From: Leucocoprinus leucothites
Taxonomy: Eukaryota; Basidiomycota; Agaricomycetes; Agaricales; Agaricaceae
DNA length: 64,000 bases
Direction of reading: 5' to 3'
Assembly (NCBI GenBank): GCA_013368445.1
Contig: JAACJO010000028.1
Location: 372,001 to 436,000 of the forward strand
In this document: piece by piece, positions 1 to 11,680 of the stretch
Layout of the letters: every line of letters starts with the position of its first letter
Position numbering within the stretch: the stretch's first letter is position 1
The notes under the pieces: generated by a model
The model's database searches: none
What the model saw: the letters and a program-made list of their open reading frames with translations, nothing else
Told to the model about the DNA's origin: nothing
Translations under genes and position numbers: made by a program

Positions 1-1172
1 TCAGAGTCTGATGGTGAAGGGCTGCATTTGCTATGGTGACATTTGCTCTTTTCTTTTCCTTTGTGTTTCCTGGAAGGCTTCTTTGAATGATGTTTTTTGC
101 ATTTGTTAGAATGACTAGTATCTGGTTTAGATGATGATTGTTGTGAGCTGGCTCTTGCATTGGCAAAGGCTCTACCTAGGTAACTCTGAGGGTTGATCTG
201 TTGAGAAGGATGCAGATTATCATCAACTCTATGAGTGTTGCCATATCTTGGAGCAGCATTGCTAACACTTGCATCAGCAATGCAGCTGATGTGGTTTGCA
301 ACACCATCAGAGGCATAGGAGATGTTAGATGTCTCTCATTCTTTGACCACATGTTTAGGTTCTTTTCAAATTTTTGACTTCTTTTGAGCTTTTTGTTTCT
401 TATGATATTCACATTCTTTGTCTTTGGAATGCTTCTTATGTTTGGGTATGGGTTTGTCTTGGTCAATAGTCTCATATCCAGGATTTTCCAAAAGGACTCA
501 TTGGGTATCCATGTCAAGCTCATGTTTGGGGATTCCAGCAGAGCCCCAATTGTGAGGATCTGCACCTTTGCCCTTGTCTCTCAATCTGCTAGCTTGGTCA
601 GTGGTGATATTAGCACCAGCAGTCTGGTGGTTGTAGGCATCTTGTTGTTCTTCTGAGAGACCAGCAGTGGCTTGGTCAATGGCTTCTAATTGCTCAGGGG
701 ACAGATGTTCATTTGGCTCATCAAGAGGGTTGATTGTGAAGATGATTTGTTTGACTATTCCAGTGTCATTACCAATGTGTATATTGCTAACTGATTTGTT
801 ATCTGTAAGGGCAGACAACAGCTCAAAGTGGTTTTGGGACTGCAGCACACTACTAATATCACTACCTGCATTTGCATCTGAATACTGATTACTACTGGGG
901 GTCTCATGAGTGCAACTCAGGACTTGTTCCTATGACCCTGGAGGACTGGGGGTCAATGGCAATGAGTGTAAGCTCATGTCAGCTACAGGGTTCACTATGG
1001 ATTCCACAGACTGACTAGGGACAACTGGAATCATCCCATCCCTAGTACTGTTACCTGTATGCACAGAATCAGAACCAGAATTTGTAGTTGGAAACTTACC
1101 TCTGGCTTCCTTGTTGGGAGGACTTTCTTCAGCAACCTTGCAGTTGTGCAAGTTGTACCTGCCAGTGGCCAT
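1..1172 (-). pseudogene. Decayed retroelement gag-like ORF
   Basis: On the minus strand an ATG at 1172 opens a frame that can be followed to the window edge through several stops (near 930, 498 and about 350-390). The readable blocks are Ser/Thr/Asn/Gln-rich and hydrophilic. Residues around 520-560 contain the string DPHNWGSAGIP, which resembles a conserved DPxNWG block I associate with gag-like proteins of agaric retrotransposons. The window-edge side is Lys/His/Ser-rich. There is no zinc knuckle or enzyme domain in view. The DNA is CpG-poor like the transposon block beyond 17.7 kb and unlike the genes from 3 to 15 kb. I read it as a dead retroelement fragment; the family is inferred and the element continues off the left edge. 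Confidence 0.5.
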
Positions 1173-3056
1173 CTAAGAGAGTACAACTATAGATTGGAAA
1201 CTAGGTTTGGGAGAGGGATGTGTGTTGACGGTTGTAGATGGTGGATTTCCGGGTTGATCAGTGTAGAGATCAGATGCCTGCTGATGTCAGATCACTGCCA
1301 TCAGCCACCCTCCCTCTACTACTGAGTCTGCAGACTGTTTCCCCATTCATTGCTGCCACTACACCATCTCAACAATGTCACAATCATCAAGAATGGCTGC
1401 CACCTATGCAGATCAAGCCGACCCATCACATCTGATCAAGAATAACTGTTGCTTGCACCCACAATCTCTCCCTCACTTTCCCCTCCTTTCTTAATTTTAA
1501 ATTTCATCCCTCATTTCCCTGTTATCATTTCCCTTTCCAGCTTCCAACCCACTCTTTCTACTCGGTTTTGATGGCTTCAATGCCACCGAGTTAGGACTTG
1601 TCATTCAACTGACAGAAGTCCGCTCTTTTTCATTTTGCTTTATCCAATCATTTTCTTTTCCCTTGTACCTTGCTCGAAAAATCTCCATAAAATTGCCAAA
1701 TGCGCCCCACTCTGCTCTCTCTTGCCTTGTCTCATCACTTTGTCTAATAGTGTGGATCCAGGTGACCACATGTATTCTCTCTCCACTCCCTTTTTCACCA
1801 CTAATATTTCTCAGATATATCCTTATGACCTTAAAATATCGGAAAATCATCGCCATAAACACTCATTTCTACTTGTCTCTATTGTCTCTAACATTTGTAG
1901 GTACTACCAGGTGGTTAGTATAAATACTATCATGTATCTACAAATATTCCCTTAGTGAAATCTACCCCTACTTTCTATCTTATTCTTATCTGAACTTAGG
2001 AGCTCAAGACCAACCCTGCAGCTCAAAAGTGCACTCTACCACTCGATCTCACTCCTCAGCAATGATTCGCATCATCATGTTCATGCTTAGTCTTTGTTCC
2101 AATTTATTTTCCACTCAAAAATCTAACTACTCTGGTTTATATTTGGGTCACTAGCCAGCAACAGACGGACACTGTCATGCTCACATTTAATTTCGGATGA
2201 ACTTGCTTCGTCATCTCTTCATCAGACCAGGGTGTCCAGAGGTCGGTGAAGTCAACGAGAGAGAGAGAGAGTGTGCCTTGTTAGGGCATAATAAAATTCG
2301 AAGCTTTTGACTGTTGAAAATATGTGACACGAGAGTGAGAACAGTCACAGCACACAGAAAGAAACTCAAGAACACCAAGACTCAACAGGAGTAAAGTTCA
2401 ATATTCGAGAGTCTGAAGAGTACCTAGTACAAGGGATATTCATATATATACTATCTACTCCTCATCAGCTTAGGTAACAGACAACATAGGAAAACATATA
2501 ACAACATAAGTATAAGTCATAGAGTGACCAAGTCACGAAACGGCTACACAAGGGTACCACAGACTTGGGCACTTCACAACTAATAAACAGTAACAAACTA
2601 ATCATGATCACCTAACCCGACCACACAAACCCACTCATATATAACCATATATATTTTTTCTCCACCCCCAATACACAAACATAAAAGAGAAAACACACAA
2701 AAAAAAGTAAACCATCTATCAAAACCCAGTGCACCAAAAAAGCCCACCAGCGGGGAGGGGGGAGTACCAACACAGTACGGTACGGTATGGTATATACACA
2801 ACCACAATAAATAATCATCGGAAGCAATGGGCTGGAAATTTTCTGCGGTAACCTCCCAGGGCGCACCAAAAAAAAGCATTAGCAACATCATCATCAACAG
2901 TCAAACCGAAAAAGAAAAGTGAGCAAAGGTATAAAATCAGTCCAACGAAGCACCAATAAGAACATACAGCGAAGCACGACGACTACAAGAAGAGAACGGG
3001 GGAGGAGAGCGAGAGCGAAGACAGGTTCCGACAATACATCCACAAAGTACCTGGTT
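1173..3056. other. Intergenic stretch, no gene supported
   Basis: I see no coding region in this 1.9-kb stretch. It is AT- and CT-rich, has a GA dinucleotide run at about 2257-2272, a TATA-like motif near 1920 and a purine/pyrimidine-biased tract near 2700-2790. Parts of it could be LTR sequence of the relic to the left, but I find no second copy in the window to prove that. Its right end is the 3' flank of the mucin gene. Confidence 0.4.
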
Positions 3057-5446
3057 CTACCAATTCATCGTACTACCCCTCAACACCGGTGCCGAAATTA
3101 CATCACCCTGAACATGTCTTCTCTGCGTCATCTGCTGCAGCTGCTGACTCTGCATCACCGGACTAACATCACCCATCAATTCCTCCCTCGCATTCGCACT
3201 CGGCTGACCCTCATACACCCTCAACGAATCCTCCGCATAATAAAAACTCCTTCTCCTCGCACCTCCAACACTATCCTGATCAAACTCCCTTCCCTCCGGA
3301 CGCACTCCCAACATCTCATCAGGGGGATCCGAAAGCCTCCTATGCGCCAACGCCTTGCGTCTCTTGATCGATCTATACACAAGGAACACAAGCACCAAAA
3401 GCGCAATAGCTCCAAGCGCACTGACAACACCAATAATAGCATCCTGTCGAGATTTGCCATTATCCCCCGAATTACTATTGTCGCCGCCATCATCGATGCC
3501 GTCCGAGCCGTTGGGTGAAGTCGGGTCAGGAACGGAGAGAATATCATAGCCCGAAACGACGCGATTAGCGAGATCCTTGGCAACGCCGCTCGGAACACCA
3601 TTATAGAAAGGCGAAGACTTGGTCTTGATTTGCGCCGCGAGCGTGTCGACATCGTTCGTAGGGATGTATCCGAGCCACGTGCTACCCAGGACGGCAGCAT
3701 CGCTGGGACTGCGGTAGCTGGTGGGAATATAAACTTGTAAAGCGTATGTCATGATTTGATCGGCTGATGCACAAGATTCAGTACCAATTCACGCGATCAA
3801 CGGATACCAATACAAAAGAAAAAAAACGTACAAGGGATGTTGAGCGCGGTCGTAAGGAGGACAGGAGTGTAAGCGAAAATCTGACTTGATGCGAGGGTGC
3901 TGTTGACGACGAAACGCCAGTTGAGCTCGTTATTGAAAAGAATGCTGATCAAGGTATATCCTTCAAATCGTGTCTTGTTGGAAATGTCGAGCTGTTCACG
4001 GGGGAAAATCCTGGCGGGGATGCCCGTAGGGAGAGGAGCAGGCATAGCCAAGGTGGTAGCTGCAAGGGGAACATCATCGAGGGTAGTCGTCGCAGCATCC
4101 GGATCAGTGAGAGTAGTAGTGGTTGGCGTGGGAACTGAAGCGAACGCTAAAGAAGACTCTGTGAGGACAAACGAAAGACCAGGCTCGACGGAAAATGTGG
4201 TGACCGAGGTAGAGGTGACAGTCGTCTCAGTCGAAGTCTCTTCAGATACAGTAGAGCTGATATTGCCTGTCGGAGTGGGGAAGCTAATCGTGGGGCTAGC
4301 AGAGGTGGTATTGGCGGGAATAGAGGTACTGGTAGGGAGATCCGAAACTGTACCATTGGTTGGACCAAGTGGTCCGGAAGTGGTTCCTTCACCACCCTCA
4401 GAAGGTAGTAACGAAGTGGTAGGAAGTCCCGAGGTATCGGATGTAGGAACACTAGTGGGTAAATCAGAACCAACGCTCGTGATGGAAGTCGGCGGAAGGT
4501 TGCTGGTGACCGACGAGATTGCACTACCAAGACCACTAGTAACGTCGCCTACGGCACTGGTAACTGGTGGCAGGACATCACTGGTGATACCGCCAACGAT
4601 ACTGGTAATAGGATCAAGGATCCCTCCGCCCCCTGACGAGTCTGATGCAGAGGAAGTGCTAGACGGCGGGGAAGTAGGAGGCGGGGTAACAGTCGGCGAC
4701 GACGAATCAGACCCAGTACTGGATCCCGTTCCAGTGCTAGATCCGTCTGTAGGGGTCGCACTGGATCCGTCAGTGGGAGTTGAGGATCCATCGGTAGGAG
4801 TGGAGGATCCATCAGGACTTGAGCTGGATCCGTCAGTGCCGGTAGGGGGGAGGGACACAGGAGGAAGCAGACTCGTAGTAGGAGTCGGCTCCGGGCTGGA
4901 CGAGCTATCACCTCCTCCAACGACACCAGTAACAACACCACCAAGTCCCGAAGTAACACCGTCGACCGCACTACCTATACCACCGAGGAGACCACCATCA
5001 CTCGTCGGGGTCGGAGTTGGCGTGGGCTGAGTAAAATCCGTGGTCGGGGACGACAAAGTCGAAGAGGACGTGGTCGAGTTGCTTGATTCCGTAGACGAGA
5101 CAGAGGATGAACCAGAAGAAGAAGGAGAAGGGATAGTAGGAGGTGGAGTGGGGGGAACATCATGGGGATGATCTTCCTGGTCGTTGCCACCTATATTCCT
5201 CCATCAGCCAAAGAAACCCATCTAATGTCCAAAAGAACACTCACCAAGTAAAGACCCGAGATCTCCTCCAGCTCCATCTAGAACCCCGTCGAGGTCATTG
5301 CCCAAGCCTTGGAAAAAGCCCTGTCTCCTGAGGTTGGACCTTATAGCAAGAGAACGACGAGCATGGGAAGATTCTTGGGAGGAATGAAGGGCAAGGGCGG
5401 GTACTATGAGGAGAAAAAGGGCAGATAATTTGGAAAATAAAAGCAT
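3057..5446 (-). CDS. MSB2: Msb2-like signalling mucin (membrane sensor)
   Basis: Three exons (5245-5446, 3832-5190, 3057-3763) with 54-nt and 68-nt GT-AG introns give 755 residues in one frame. The start at 5446 opens a signal peptide (MLLFSKLSALFLLIVPALA), which an upstream in-frame Met would bury. Residues from about 75 to 370 are a Ser/Thr/Pro-rich mucin region with short tandem DGSSTPT-like units at 4740-4830. Next comes a conserved membrane-proximal extracellular block (QIFAYTP, then ALQVYIP and STWLGYIP), one transmembrane helix (VVSALGAIALLVLVFLVY) followed at once by basic residues, and a short cytoplasmic tail. Fungal Msb2 proteins share this order and the proximal block, and feed Cdc42/MAPK signalling (osmotic stress, filamentation, surface sensing). 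Function here is inferred from the family. Other single-pass mucins are the alternative, but the proximal block argues for Msb2. Confidence 0.85.
5191..5244 (-). other. Intron 1 of the Msb2-like gene
   Basis: The donor GTGAGT and acceptor ATATAG enclose 54 nt. Splicing is phase 1 and joins the signal-peptide exon to the mucin exon in frame. Confidence 0.8.
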
Positions 5447-5911
5447 TTGTGTGCTGACGAGCAGGACGGCGAGCTTACAGCCGCCAGAGCGAAGGAGCGT
5501 GAGGGTTTCTAGCTGGACAAGAGACAAACCGTATAACCGCTCCCACAAAATCACACATCACTTCTTCTCTTGTCACGCGTCACACTTCCTCCCACCCAGG
5601 CACCTTTACGCCGCTCCTCACGTCCTTTCCCGCTCACTGCCGTACACAGGCGCCTCTTCAGCGTCTCTCCAACACCTGTCGCCAACCAACTCTCTCTGCG
5701 CGCTGCGGACGACGGCGGGCGCAATGGCATAGCGGGATGCACAGCACGACCGGCTCCCATCCGGCATCATGACCCTTCCCACGCGTTTCCATCTCTCATC
5801 ATTTTTAGATCTGCCACCTGGATAGTTGATCGCGGACATGTGCCATAGAACAATATGCATGTTTCAAGAACATAGGACTAATACTAACAAAGCTACCCGT
5901 ACGCATGACTG
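5447..5911. promoter_or_regulatory. Msb2-like promoter side and RPL25 3' flank
   Basis: This 465-bp gap lies between two genes on the same strand, so it must hold the promoter of the mucin gene and the 3' end of RPL25. No clear TATA box was seen. Open frames here are short and unsupported. Confidence 0.5.
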
Positions 5912-6626
5912 TTAAATGAAGCCAATCTGCAAATCCCCTCCATAGTCAGCACCACACTCCAATCCACCTAAAAAATAACTCATACCTTGTTAGCCACATC
6001 CAGAGCATCATGGTCAGCTGTCAACCGTACATACGCCTTCTTCTTTCCATCAGGTCTAAGGCACAGCAAATATATCACAAAATCAATCATAACTGTCTAT
6101 TCACCAATAAACCCGCCACTTACCGAATCAGCGTGTTCACCTTGGCCGCATTCACATCATACAACTTCTTCACCGCATCCTTAATCTGTCGCTTGTTCGC
6201 CTTGATATCCACAATAAACACGAGTGTATTATGTTCTTCAATCTTCTTCATCGCAGACTCTGTGTTCAACGGCCTGTCAATCAATCAAATGAGCTTCACC
6301 TTTGCCTCGCCTCACTTCGTAATCACACTCACGATACGATAGTACGGAACTGATCCATCCTCGGCACATGAGGGATCGACTTGCGAGGGTATTTGGGGTC
6401 ACGGGCAAGTCTAAGTGTCTTGGGACGATGGAACGACACTGAGAATCGCTGCTTTCGTGCGCTATGCGAATTTGCGCCCTGCAGAGCGGCTTTTTTGGCG
6501 GCCTTGGCCTTGTTGTCCTTGGCCGATGCTGTCGTTCATTCGCTCTATCAGCACAATTATCGTACAAGTAGATATCAACCCACACTTGGCGGCAGCCTTG
6601 CCCTTGGTCGTTTTTGTCGTAGCCAT
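5912..6626 (-). CDS. RPL25: 60S ribosomal protein uL23 (Rpl25/L23a)
   Basis: Five exons (6584-6626, 6333-6528, 6124-6273, 5986-6055, 5912-5926) add up to 474 nt, or 157 residues plus a stop, matching the usual uL23 length. The N-terminus is Lys/Ala-rich ([14 protein letters not shown]). It is followed by the eukaryotic uL23 blocks [53 protein letters not shown] and [17 protein letters not shown], and by the canonical end ANKIGFI supplied by a 15-nt last exon. The protein binds 25S/5.8S rRNA near the peptide exit tunnel, where SRP and chaperones dock. All splice sites are GT-AG and every junction keeps frame. No damage is visible. It shares a 0.9-kb upstream region with the divergent DUF6533 gene. 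Confidence 0.96.
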
Positions 6627-6633
6627 TGCGAGT

Positions 6634-6834
6634 CTATAAGCATAAAATAAATCAGCATTCCGCCCTCAAACGAACACAGCGAGTTTCAACGAAGTCGTTC
6701 ATCCAGCCTCATCCGATCCACAATCCACGCATCCATCCCAAATCCACCTTCAAACCCCTCAAACCACCACTCAACAGCACCCCGGACACACATCCAAACC
6801 ACTAAACACCAAAAATCCGAGCATCGACACTCAC
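6634..6834 (-). other. 5'UTR intron of RPL25
   Basis: On the minus strand a GTGAGT donor at 6834 and a TTATAG acceptor at 6634, eight bases before the ATG, enclose 201 nt. A leader intron is common in fungal ribosomal protein genes. The leader exon would begin upstream, around 6835-6900. I saw no snoRNA boxes that I could defend inside it. Confidence 0.65.
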
Positions 6835-7557
6835 CTTGAGGTAGGGCAAACGGTTTTCGACTACGTCGCGGTCGTTGGTGTTGTGTACACAGTCACAACG
6901 CTTCTTTCCCTTTTCGGACTTCGGCAATTATCGGCATGATTGCATCAAATTACCAGCCCTCGGCGGTCCGTTTTCCCCTTCCTCAACTGACGCCCAGCTC
7001 TGTTCCCCCATTTGCAGTGTTGGAGTAACTAGCCTTGTCCCTTCCCCGCTGTATCTCCTCACATCACAACCCAATCAATTATCCCAGCATCTCCCCATCT
7101 CTCCACCAAACGCAGACCCTTCCCGACCAGTGGAGACACTTAATATTATCTACATACCAATCGAAATAACTGGAAAGCCAAGCTCACACAAAAGACAATG
7201 TTTAGCTGTTCAAACCGTCCATACAGCAGTCAACCAAGCTATTCGGCCAACCTCGCACCTTCGCAAATCCCAACTTACGACACGATACTTGCCCTCCGTC
7301 CCCCTCGCAAAATACCCTTCCTCCCCTACATAAATATACCCAATGCCGTCTCCATACATCAACGTTGCCTCCGAATTAAGCTCCAGTATGAATGATACTC
7401 CAACGACACCCAAAGCATCATCATGGAAAGAAAGACGCTCTAAGCCTATACTTATCAATATATATACACCGCACCATTGCAGCGCCCGAACTGTTCATTT
7501 CCCCCTCTCCCCCTCATCCTCCTACTGGTGCCACTGACAGATAGGTGCTGCCTGATC
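6835..7557. promoter_or_regulatory. Divergent promoter region, RPL25 / DUF6533 gene
   Basis: Together with the RPL25 leader this intergenic region separates two divergent genes. It is pyrimidine-rich on the plus strand toward 7500-7550, as expected just upstream of a fungal start. TATA-like strings occur at about 7325-7335 and 7455-7470. Open frames here are short, lack conserved blocks and are not supported. Confidence 0.5.
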
Positions 7558-9618
7558 ATGTCGGGCCTAGCTACACCTTACGAGGACAAACTTGATACGT
7601 AAGTCGTACATTCCAAGTACCACAAACGTCATTCCACGTGCGACCCTCGCTTATCATATCTTGCATTCTCATGGCATCTCAACATCTGTAATAAACCAGC
7701 CTTCGAACAAACGTACGTCCACGAACACACCCACGCCTAGACTACTTCAGAATCCTCACACCCTTCACCTCGGTCAGTTCGTAGGCTTCGCAAGTCTCAC
7801 AGCGCTCCTCTGGGACCACATCGACACATTTGCAGATGAAGTCGAATACATCTGGAAAGGTAGAAAAGGGCTCTGTAAGTCCTAAAAATCCCACATCTCT
7901 CCATCGCAACATTTACTTACCGTAGCTATCTAATCAGTTATATATCTCTTCTTCTTCGTATGTCCCTTCACCACAAACTACAACTCACCAAACCTACCTG
8001 AACTCGCATTTCAGAACCGCTACTTTACGCCCTTAGGATTCGTCCTCAACCTCCACGGTTCGTATCTATCCTTCCATCTTTGACATGAGCGCTCACACTC
8101 CAACAGCATACCTATCGCCTCTATGGACTCCCGAGGTAAGCCAAAACCCTCTCCCGCACACTATCGCATGAAACGCTCTCAAAATACTACCTCTCTCACC
8201 ATCACCTTCTCTGTCATCTCAACCGAAAACACAATCAACAGATGTAAGTCTTGATTCTGTCCACTCCCACTCGACACAAGACCCACGCCCACGCCCAATC
8301 CCAGTCTCATCACTGATTCTTATCATCCACAGCTGCGCCCGCTTCGTCAAATACGAAGGCGTCACCGTCGCTCTCGCAGTTGAAACCGTCGGCCTCATGA
8401 TGCTCCTCCGCATCCGCGCCATCTACTCCAACCACCTCTGGATCACCCTCTTCCTCTCCTTCCTTCTCATCTTCGAAACAGGCGTCAATATTTGGTTAAT
8501 CGCTCACGCAGGTCGTAAGTCCTCTTCCCTCCGATACACATACACCCCCGCCGAGGGGCCGAGCCGTTCTGTGCTAAACATACACCTTCTCTGTTATTTA
8601 GCCGTCGCACATAATCCACTATCCGGGGTACACGGTAAGTCGCTGATCACCCATCACTGATTCTCCAAATCTCACTCCACCTTCATCACAATACCCAATT
8701 AACCACCCCTCCTCCAGCATGCAGCATGGTATTCGACCACACCAAACCCTACAGCGGCGTCCTCGCCTCTTCCTCAGCCTGGATCCCCCTCCTCTACGAC
8801 ACCATCATCTTCCTCCTCACTCTCTACCGAACTATCCCTCCTCTCCGCCGCGCAGAAGCTTCCTACATCATCCAACGTCTCCTCGAAGATGGTCTCTTGT
8901 ATTATAGGTATATGAATTTTTTCACAAAAGGGACACTGTTAAGTTGATCTAACTATTTCATTTCCAGTGTAATTGTAATCGTAACACTGATTCTAACAAT
9001 TATGATCGTCAGCGCACCAGAAGGAACCAAGAACATCGCAGCGCAGTACGTCCCTCCCTCACCTCCTCCCCCCACCATCCTTTCTAACCACCTCCCTTCC
9101 AGATCCGAACAACTGTCAGTCATCTCCCCTCGCACGACCCTCCTCCTCACTTCACTAACCTCATATTCTCCAGAATAACCGTAGCAATGATGTCCCGCAT
9201 AACCCTCAACCTCCGCAAAGCCGGACATCGCAAAGGCCACCACTCCCTCGGTCGCCTTCCCTCCCGCTCAGCGGCCGACCCTGACTCCGACTCTGCCCGC
9301 TCTCGACCGAAACGCGACTTTTGGCTCCTCCGGCTCTTCCCTAGTTCTCGCCGTCGAGCCATCCACCAACTCTGGGAACGAACTTCCTTTTTCCAATTCT
9401 CCTACTTTAACGACGATTCTCAAATTCAGAGCACGAATACTGGTTTGGCTGATAGGATTAATGTCACGGTTGAGAGTGAGACGAGGATCGAGCAGGGGGA
9501 AGGTCCTGTATCGGGGAGATATCGTAGTCTCAGCCGACCCAGGGACTGTCCACTGAGTATTCAGTTTGCAAAGACGCCCGAATCGATATCAATGGACAGC
9601 ATTCGCCCTTCAAAGTGA
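7558..9618 (+). CDS. DUF6533-type multi-pass membrane protein, with micro-exons
   Basis: Thirteen exons join into one 403-residue frame: 7558-7598, 7700-7712, 7751-7874, 7938-7957, 8015-8057, 8107-8135, 8242-8243, 8333-8514, 8602-8634, 8718-8907, 8968-9045, 9103-9114 and 9174-9618. The N-terminal block (FVGFASLTALLWDHIDTF, then DEVEYIW, then a hydrophobic run into NRYF) is the signature I know from DUF6533 proteins, common and uncharacterised in mushroom-forming fungi. CARFVKYEG precedes the next helix. I count about seven hydrophobic helices (near LTALLWD, IYLFFF, LAVETVGLMMLL, LFLSFLLIFE, PLLYDTIIFLL, VIVIVTLILTIMIV and others), then a basic, Ser/Arg-rich tail of about 130 residues. A receptor-like or transport role is possible but unproven. 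The 2-nt exon is required to keep frame between TPE and CARF. Confidence 0.8.
8242..8243 (+). other. Predicted 2-nt micro-exon
   Basis: The two bases AT are flanked by an AG acceptor (8240-8241, in CAACAG) and a consensus GTAAGT donor at 8244. The preceding exon ends in phase 0 (8135) and the next begins C-TGC at 8333, so two extra bases are needed to read the conserved CARFVKYEG block. Other AG acceptors in the 8244-8332 stretch give the wrong phase. Confidence 0.6.
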
Positions 9619-9786
9619 TCGTTGACCATGTAGTTGTAAAACTACCCTGGATGGGCTTGTACTTTTATCCTTCGTCCCTGCTCCGAGCATTCCTTGGGTA
9701 TATGACATAAATTATGATACTTAATATACACAACTGACAGCAATAAAACACTCATGACAAGGTATCCCAATGCAAATATTTGACAT
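9619..9786. other. Short gap between convergent loci
   Basis: This is the 3' flank of the DUF6533 gene and of the SMC3 relic. It contains AATAAA-like strings (near 9720-9745) on the plus strand, consistent with a polyadenylation region. Nothing else is seen. Confidence 0.4.
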
Positions 9787-11680
9787 CACTGAGCCTCTGC
9801 TTCCTACACAAGTCAAATGAGCACACACCCCTCCCGTCAGGTAAAGGAAAACTCCTACCTGCTCTACAAACTCTTGCGCCTCTCTTAACAACACACACCG
9901 AAGATACTTTCTAGTTATTGAACAAAACACCATAAAACTGGTCCGCAGTCACAAGCATCTCCGATCGGAAAGCGGTGGTGATGAATGCGCCGTCAAAGCT
10001 AAGGATTGAATCATCGAAGCCATAGCCGTTCGATATTGCGCATCAAGATTGGCATCAATCTGTTAAATAAGACGAGATCATTATCATTTGGTATCTAGAA
10101 CTGAAAATTCAGCTCACCTCATCGAACAGATAGAACGGCCCAGGATCACATTTCTGGATCGCAAAAAGTACAACACCGTCAAGTTCATGACAACAAACAA
10201 TCATGAAAAATTATAATCACACCGGTCGCCAAAGCCACCAGCGACTTCTGCCCACCCGAGAGCTGCTGAATGCTCATCCACCTTCGAATTAAATGAAACC
10301 TAACACCACATCCATCAGCGTCAACATCACTACTGCACCAGCAAAAGCTCACCTTTATCGACACACCCATATAATTATCAATTGTACTCTGCTGCGTCTC
10401 CTCATTCTGTTCGTCATCCACCTCTTCATCTTGATCAATCCTTCTCTAAATAATCAATCTCCCTCGCCCAGTGAGCACAAGCTTCTCAACCACCTCTTCA
10501 CAATTCTTCGCCACCTGCTTAAATGTCCTCTCAATCGTCTCATCCTTCCTCTGATCAAGTATTTGCACCAGGTCCTCGATTGACGCTGCAGATTTGTCTA
10601 GCTCCTCACGGCGCTTCAGTAGCTGGTCACGTTGTTCCGCAAAGTTGTTGTACTGCTCAAATGCCTTTTCGTTGACGTGAGCGAACTTCATCAGACCCTC
10701 GTTGATAGTGTGTAGTTTTCACGAGCTAAATAGACACGTTAGAGAAAGCAAAGTATGAATGCAAGCATGAGGTCTTGTCCAACCATTCATTAATGTACTT
10801 CTCAAAGCCTCCTCAGGAAGTACACCCAAATCTCGAATATTCCTACTACACTCCTCCTTTCGACTGAAGAGCATCTGCCTCTTGGCAAGATACTGCTCCG
10901 TCGTCTTCTGCTGCTTCGACATATTACGACCATCTTCCACTTGCTGATTCTGTATTTCCTCGAGCTGCACCCGTAGTTCCCGTATCTCTGTCGTAGTGCT
11001 CTCTGTCTCCTCCACGTCTATAAACAATCGTCAGATGGAATACATTTTATAAGTGCCTACACTCACCCTTGACTCTCCGCGTCAACGCCTCCATAAATGT
11101 ATTCAAAGCCCAAAGTTTTCTCGTCCTCGACTCCAAATCATCTACTGTAGTTGTCCCATCAACAGCCGGATTCCCAAACCTCTCCAACTTGGCCTGAATA
11201 TCCTCCTCTCTCCTTCTCAAACTCTCTTTCAACTCAATCTCAATCGCATTCTACTGACTCTCGACCTATAATTCCATCAAAATGAGCCAACCAGATTTTT
11301 TCTCCACCGCCGCAACACGTACCTGATTCCTCCTCTTACTCAACATCAAAATCTCCTTCCTCCTCTCGGCCTCTCTCCCAAGCTGGATAATCAACCACTT
11401 CCCTGTAAGCCCATCCGACAATGGCGTCCCTATCTCCTGCTTATACCCGGTAACCCTTGCCTTCAGCGTCCTCATCTCATGCCCAACTCATCCACATCCA
11501 TCTCCAACTTGACAATCCTTTCTTTAACGCCCTGCCTCTCCTTCCCCAGCATCACACCCTCTTCTACCAACCTATCTCTCGTCTTCCTAGCTTTTCCCAT
11601 ATCCGGTCATGACGGCTTCGACATCATAAAATGTCTAACGTACACCACACCTAATCAGCCTTTCAATCACTCAGCATCAA
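9787..11680 (-). pseudogene. SMC3: Truncated, broken copy of cohesin subunit SMC3
   Basis: Blocks of the SMC3 second half appear in order on the minus strand: PLSDGLT (about 11420), coiled coil (11050-11230), KRQMLFSRKEECSRNIRDLG (about 10830-10890), [19 protein letters not shown] (about 10630-10690), [18 protein letters not shown] (about 10510-10560), the ABC signature LSGGQKSLVALA (about 10230-10265), Walker B FYLFDE (about 10120) with IDANLDAQYRTA (about 10030-10060), and FRSEMLVTADQFYGVLFNN (about 9910-9970). Breaks include a one-base deletion before MRTLKARV (about 11475), TAG in place of a sense codon before NAIEIEL (about 11250), TAG for a Gln after FNN (about 9920), a frame change before EAQEFVEQ, and a lost acceptor after LVALAT. 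The N-terminal ATPase half and hinge are not found. SMC3 is essential, so an intact copy must lie elsewhere. Confidence 0.85.

Noticed and set aside
3897..5030. 377-codon plus-strand frame opposite the Msb2-like gene
   Set aside because: It is the antisense of the Ser/Thr-rich exon; the Val/Gly/Glu-rich sequence is a by-product of the repeats. The minus strand has signal peptide, proximal block and transmembrane helix.
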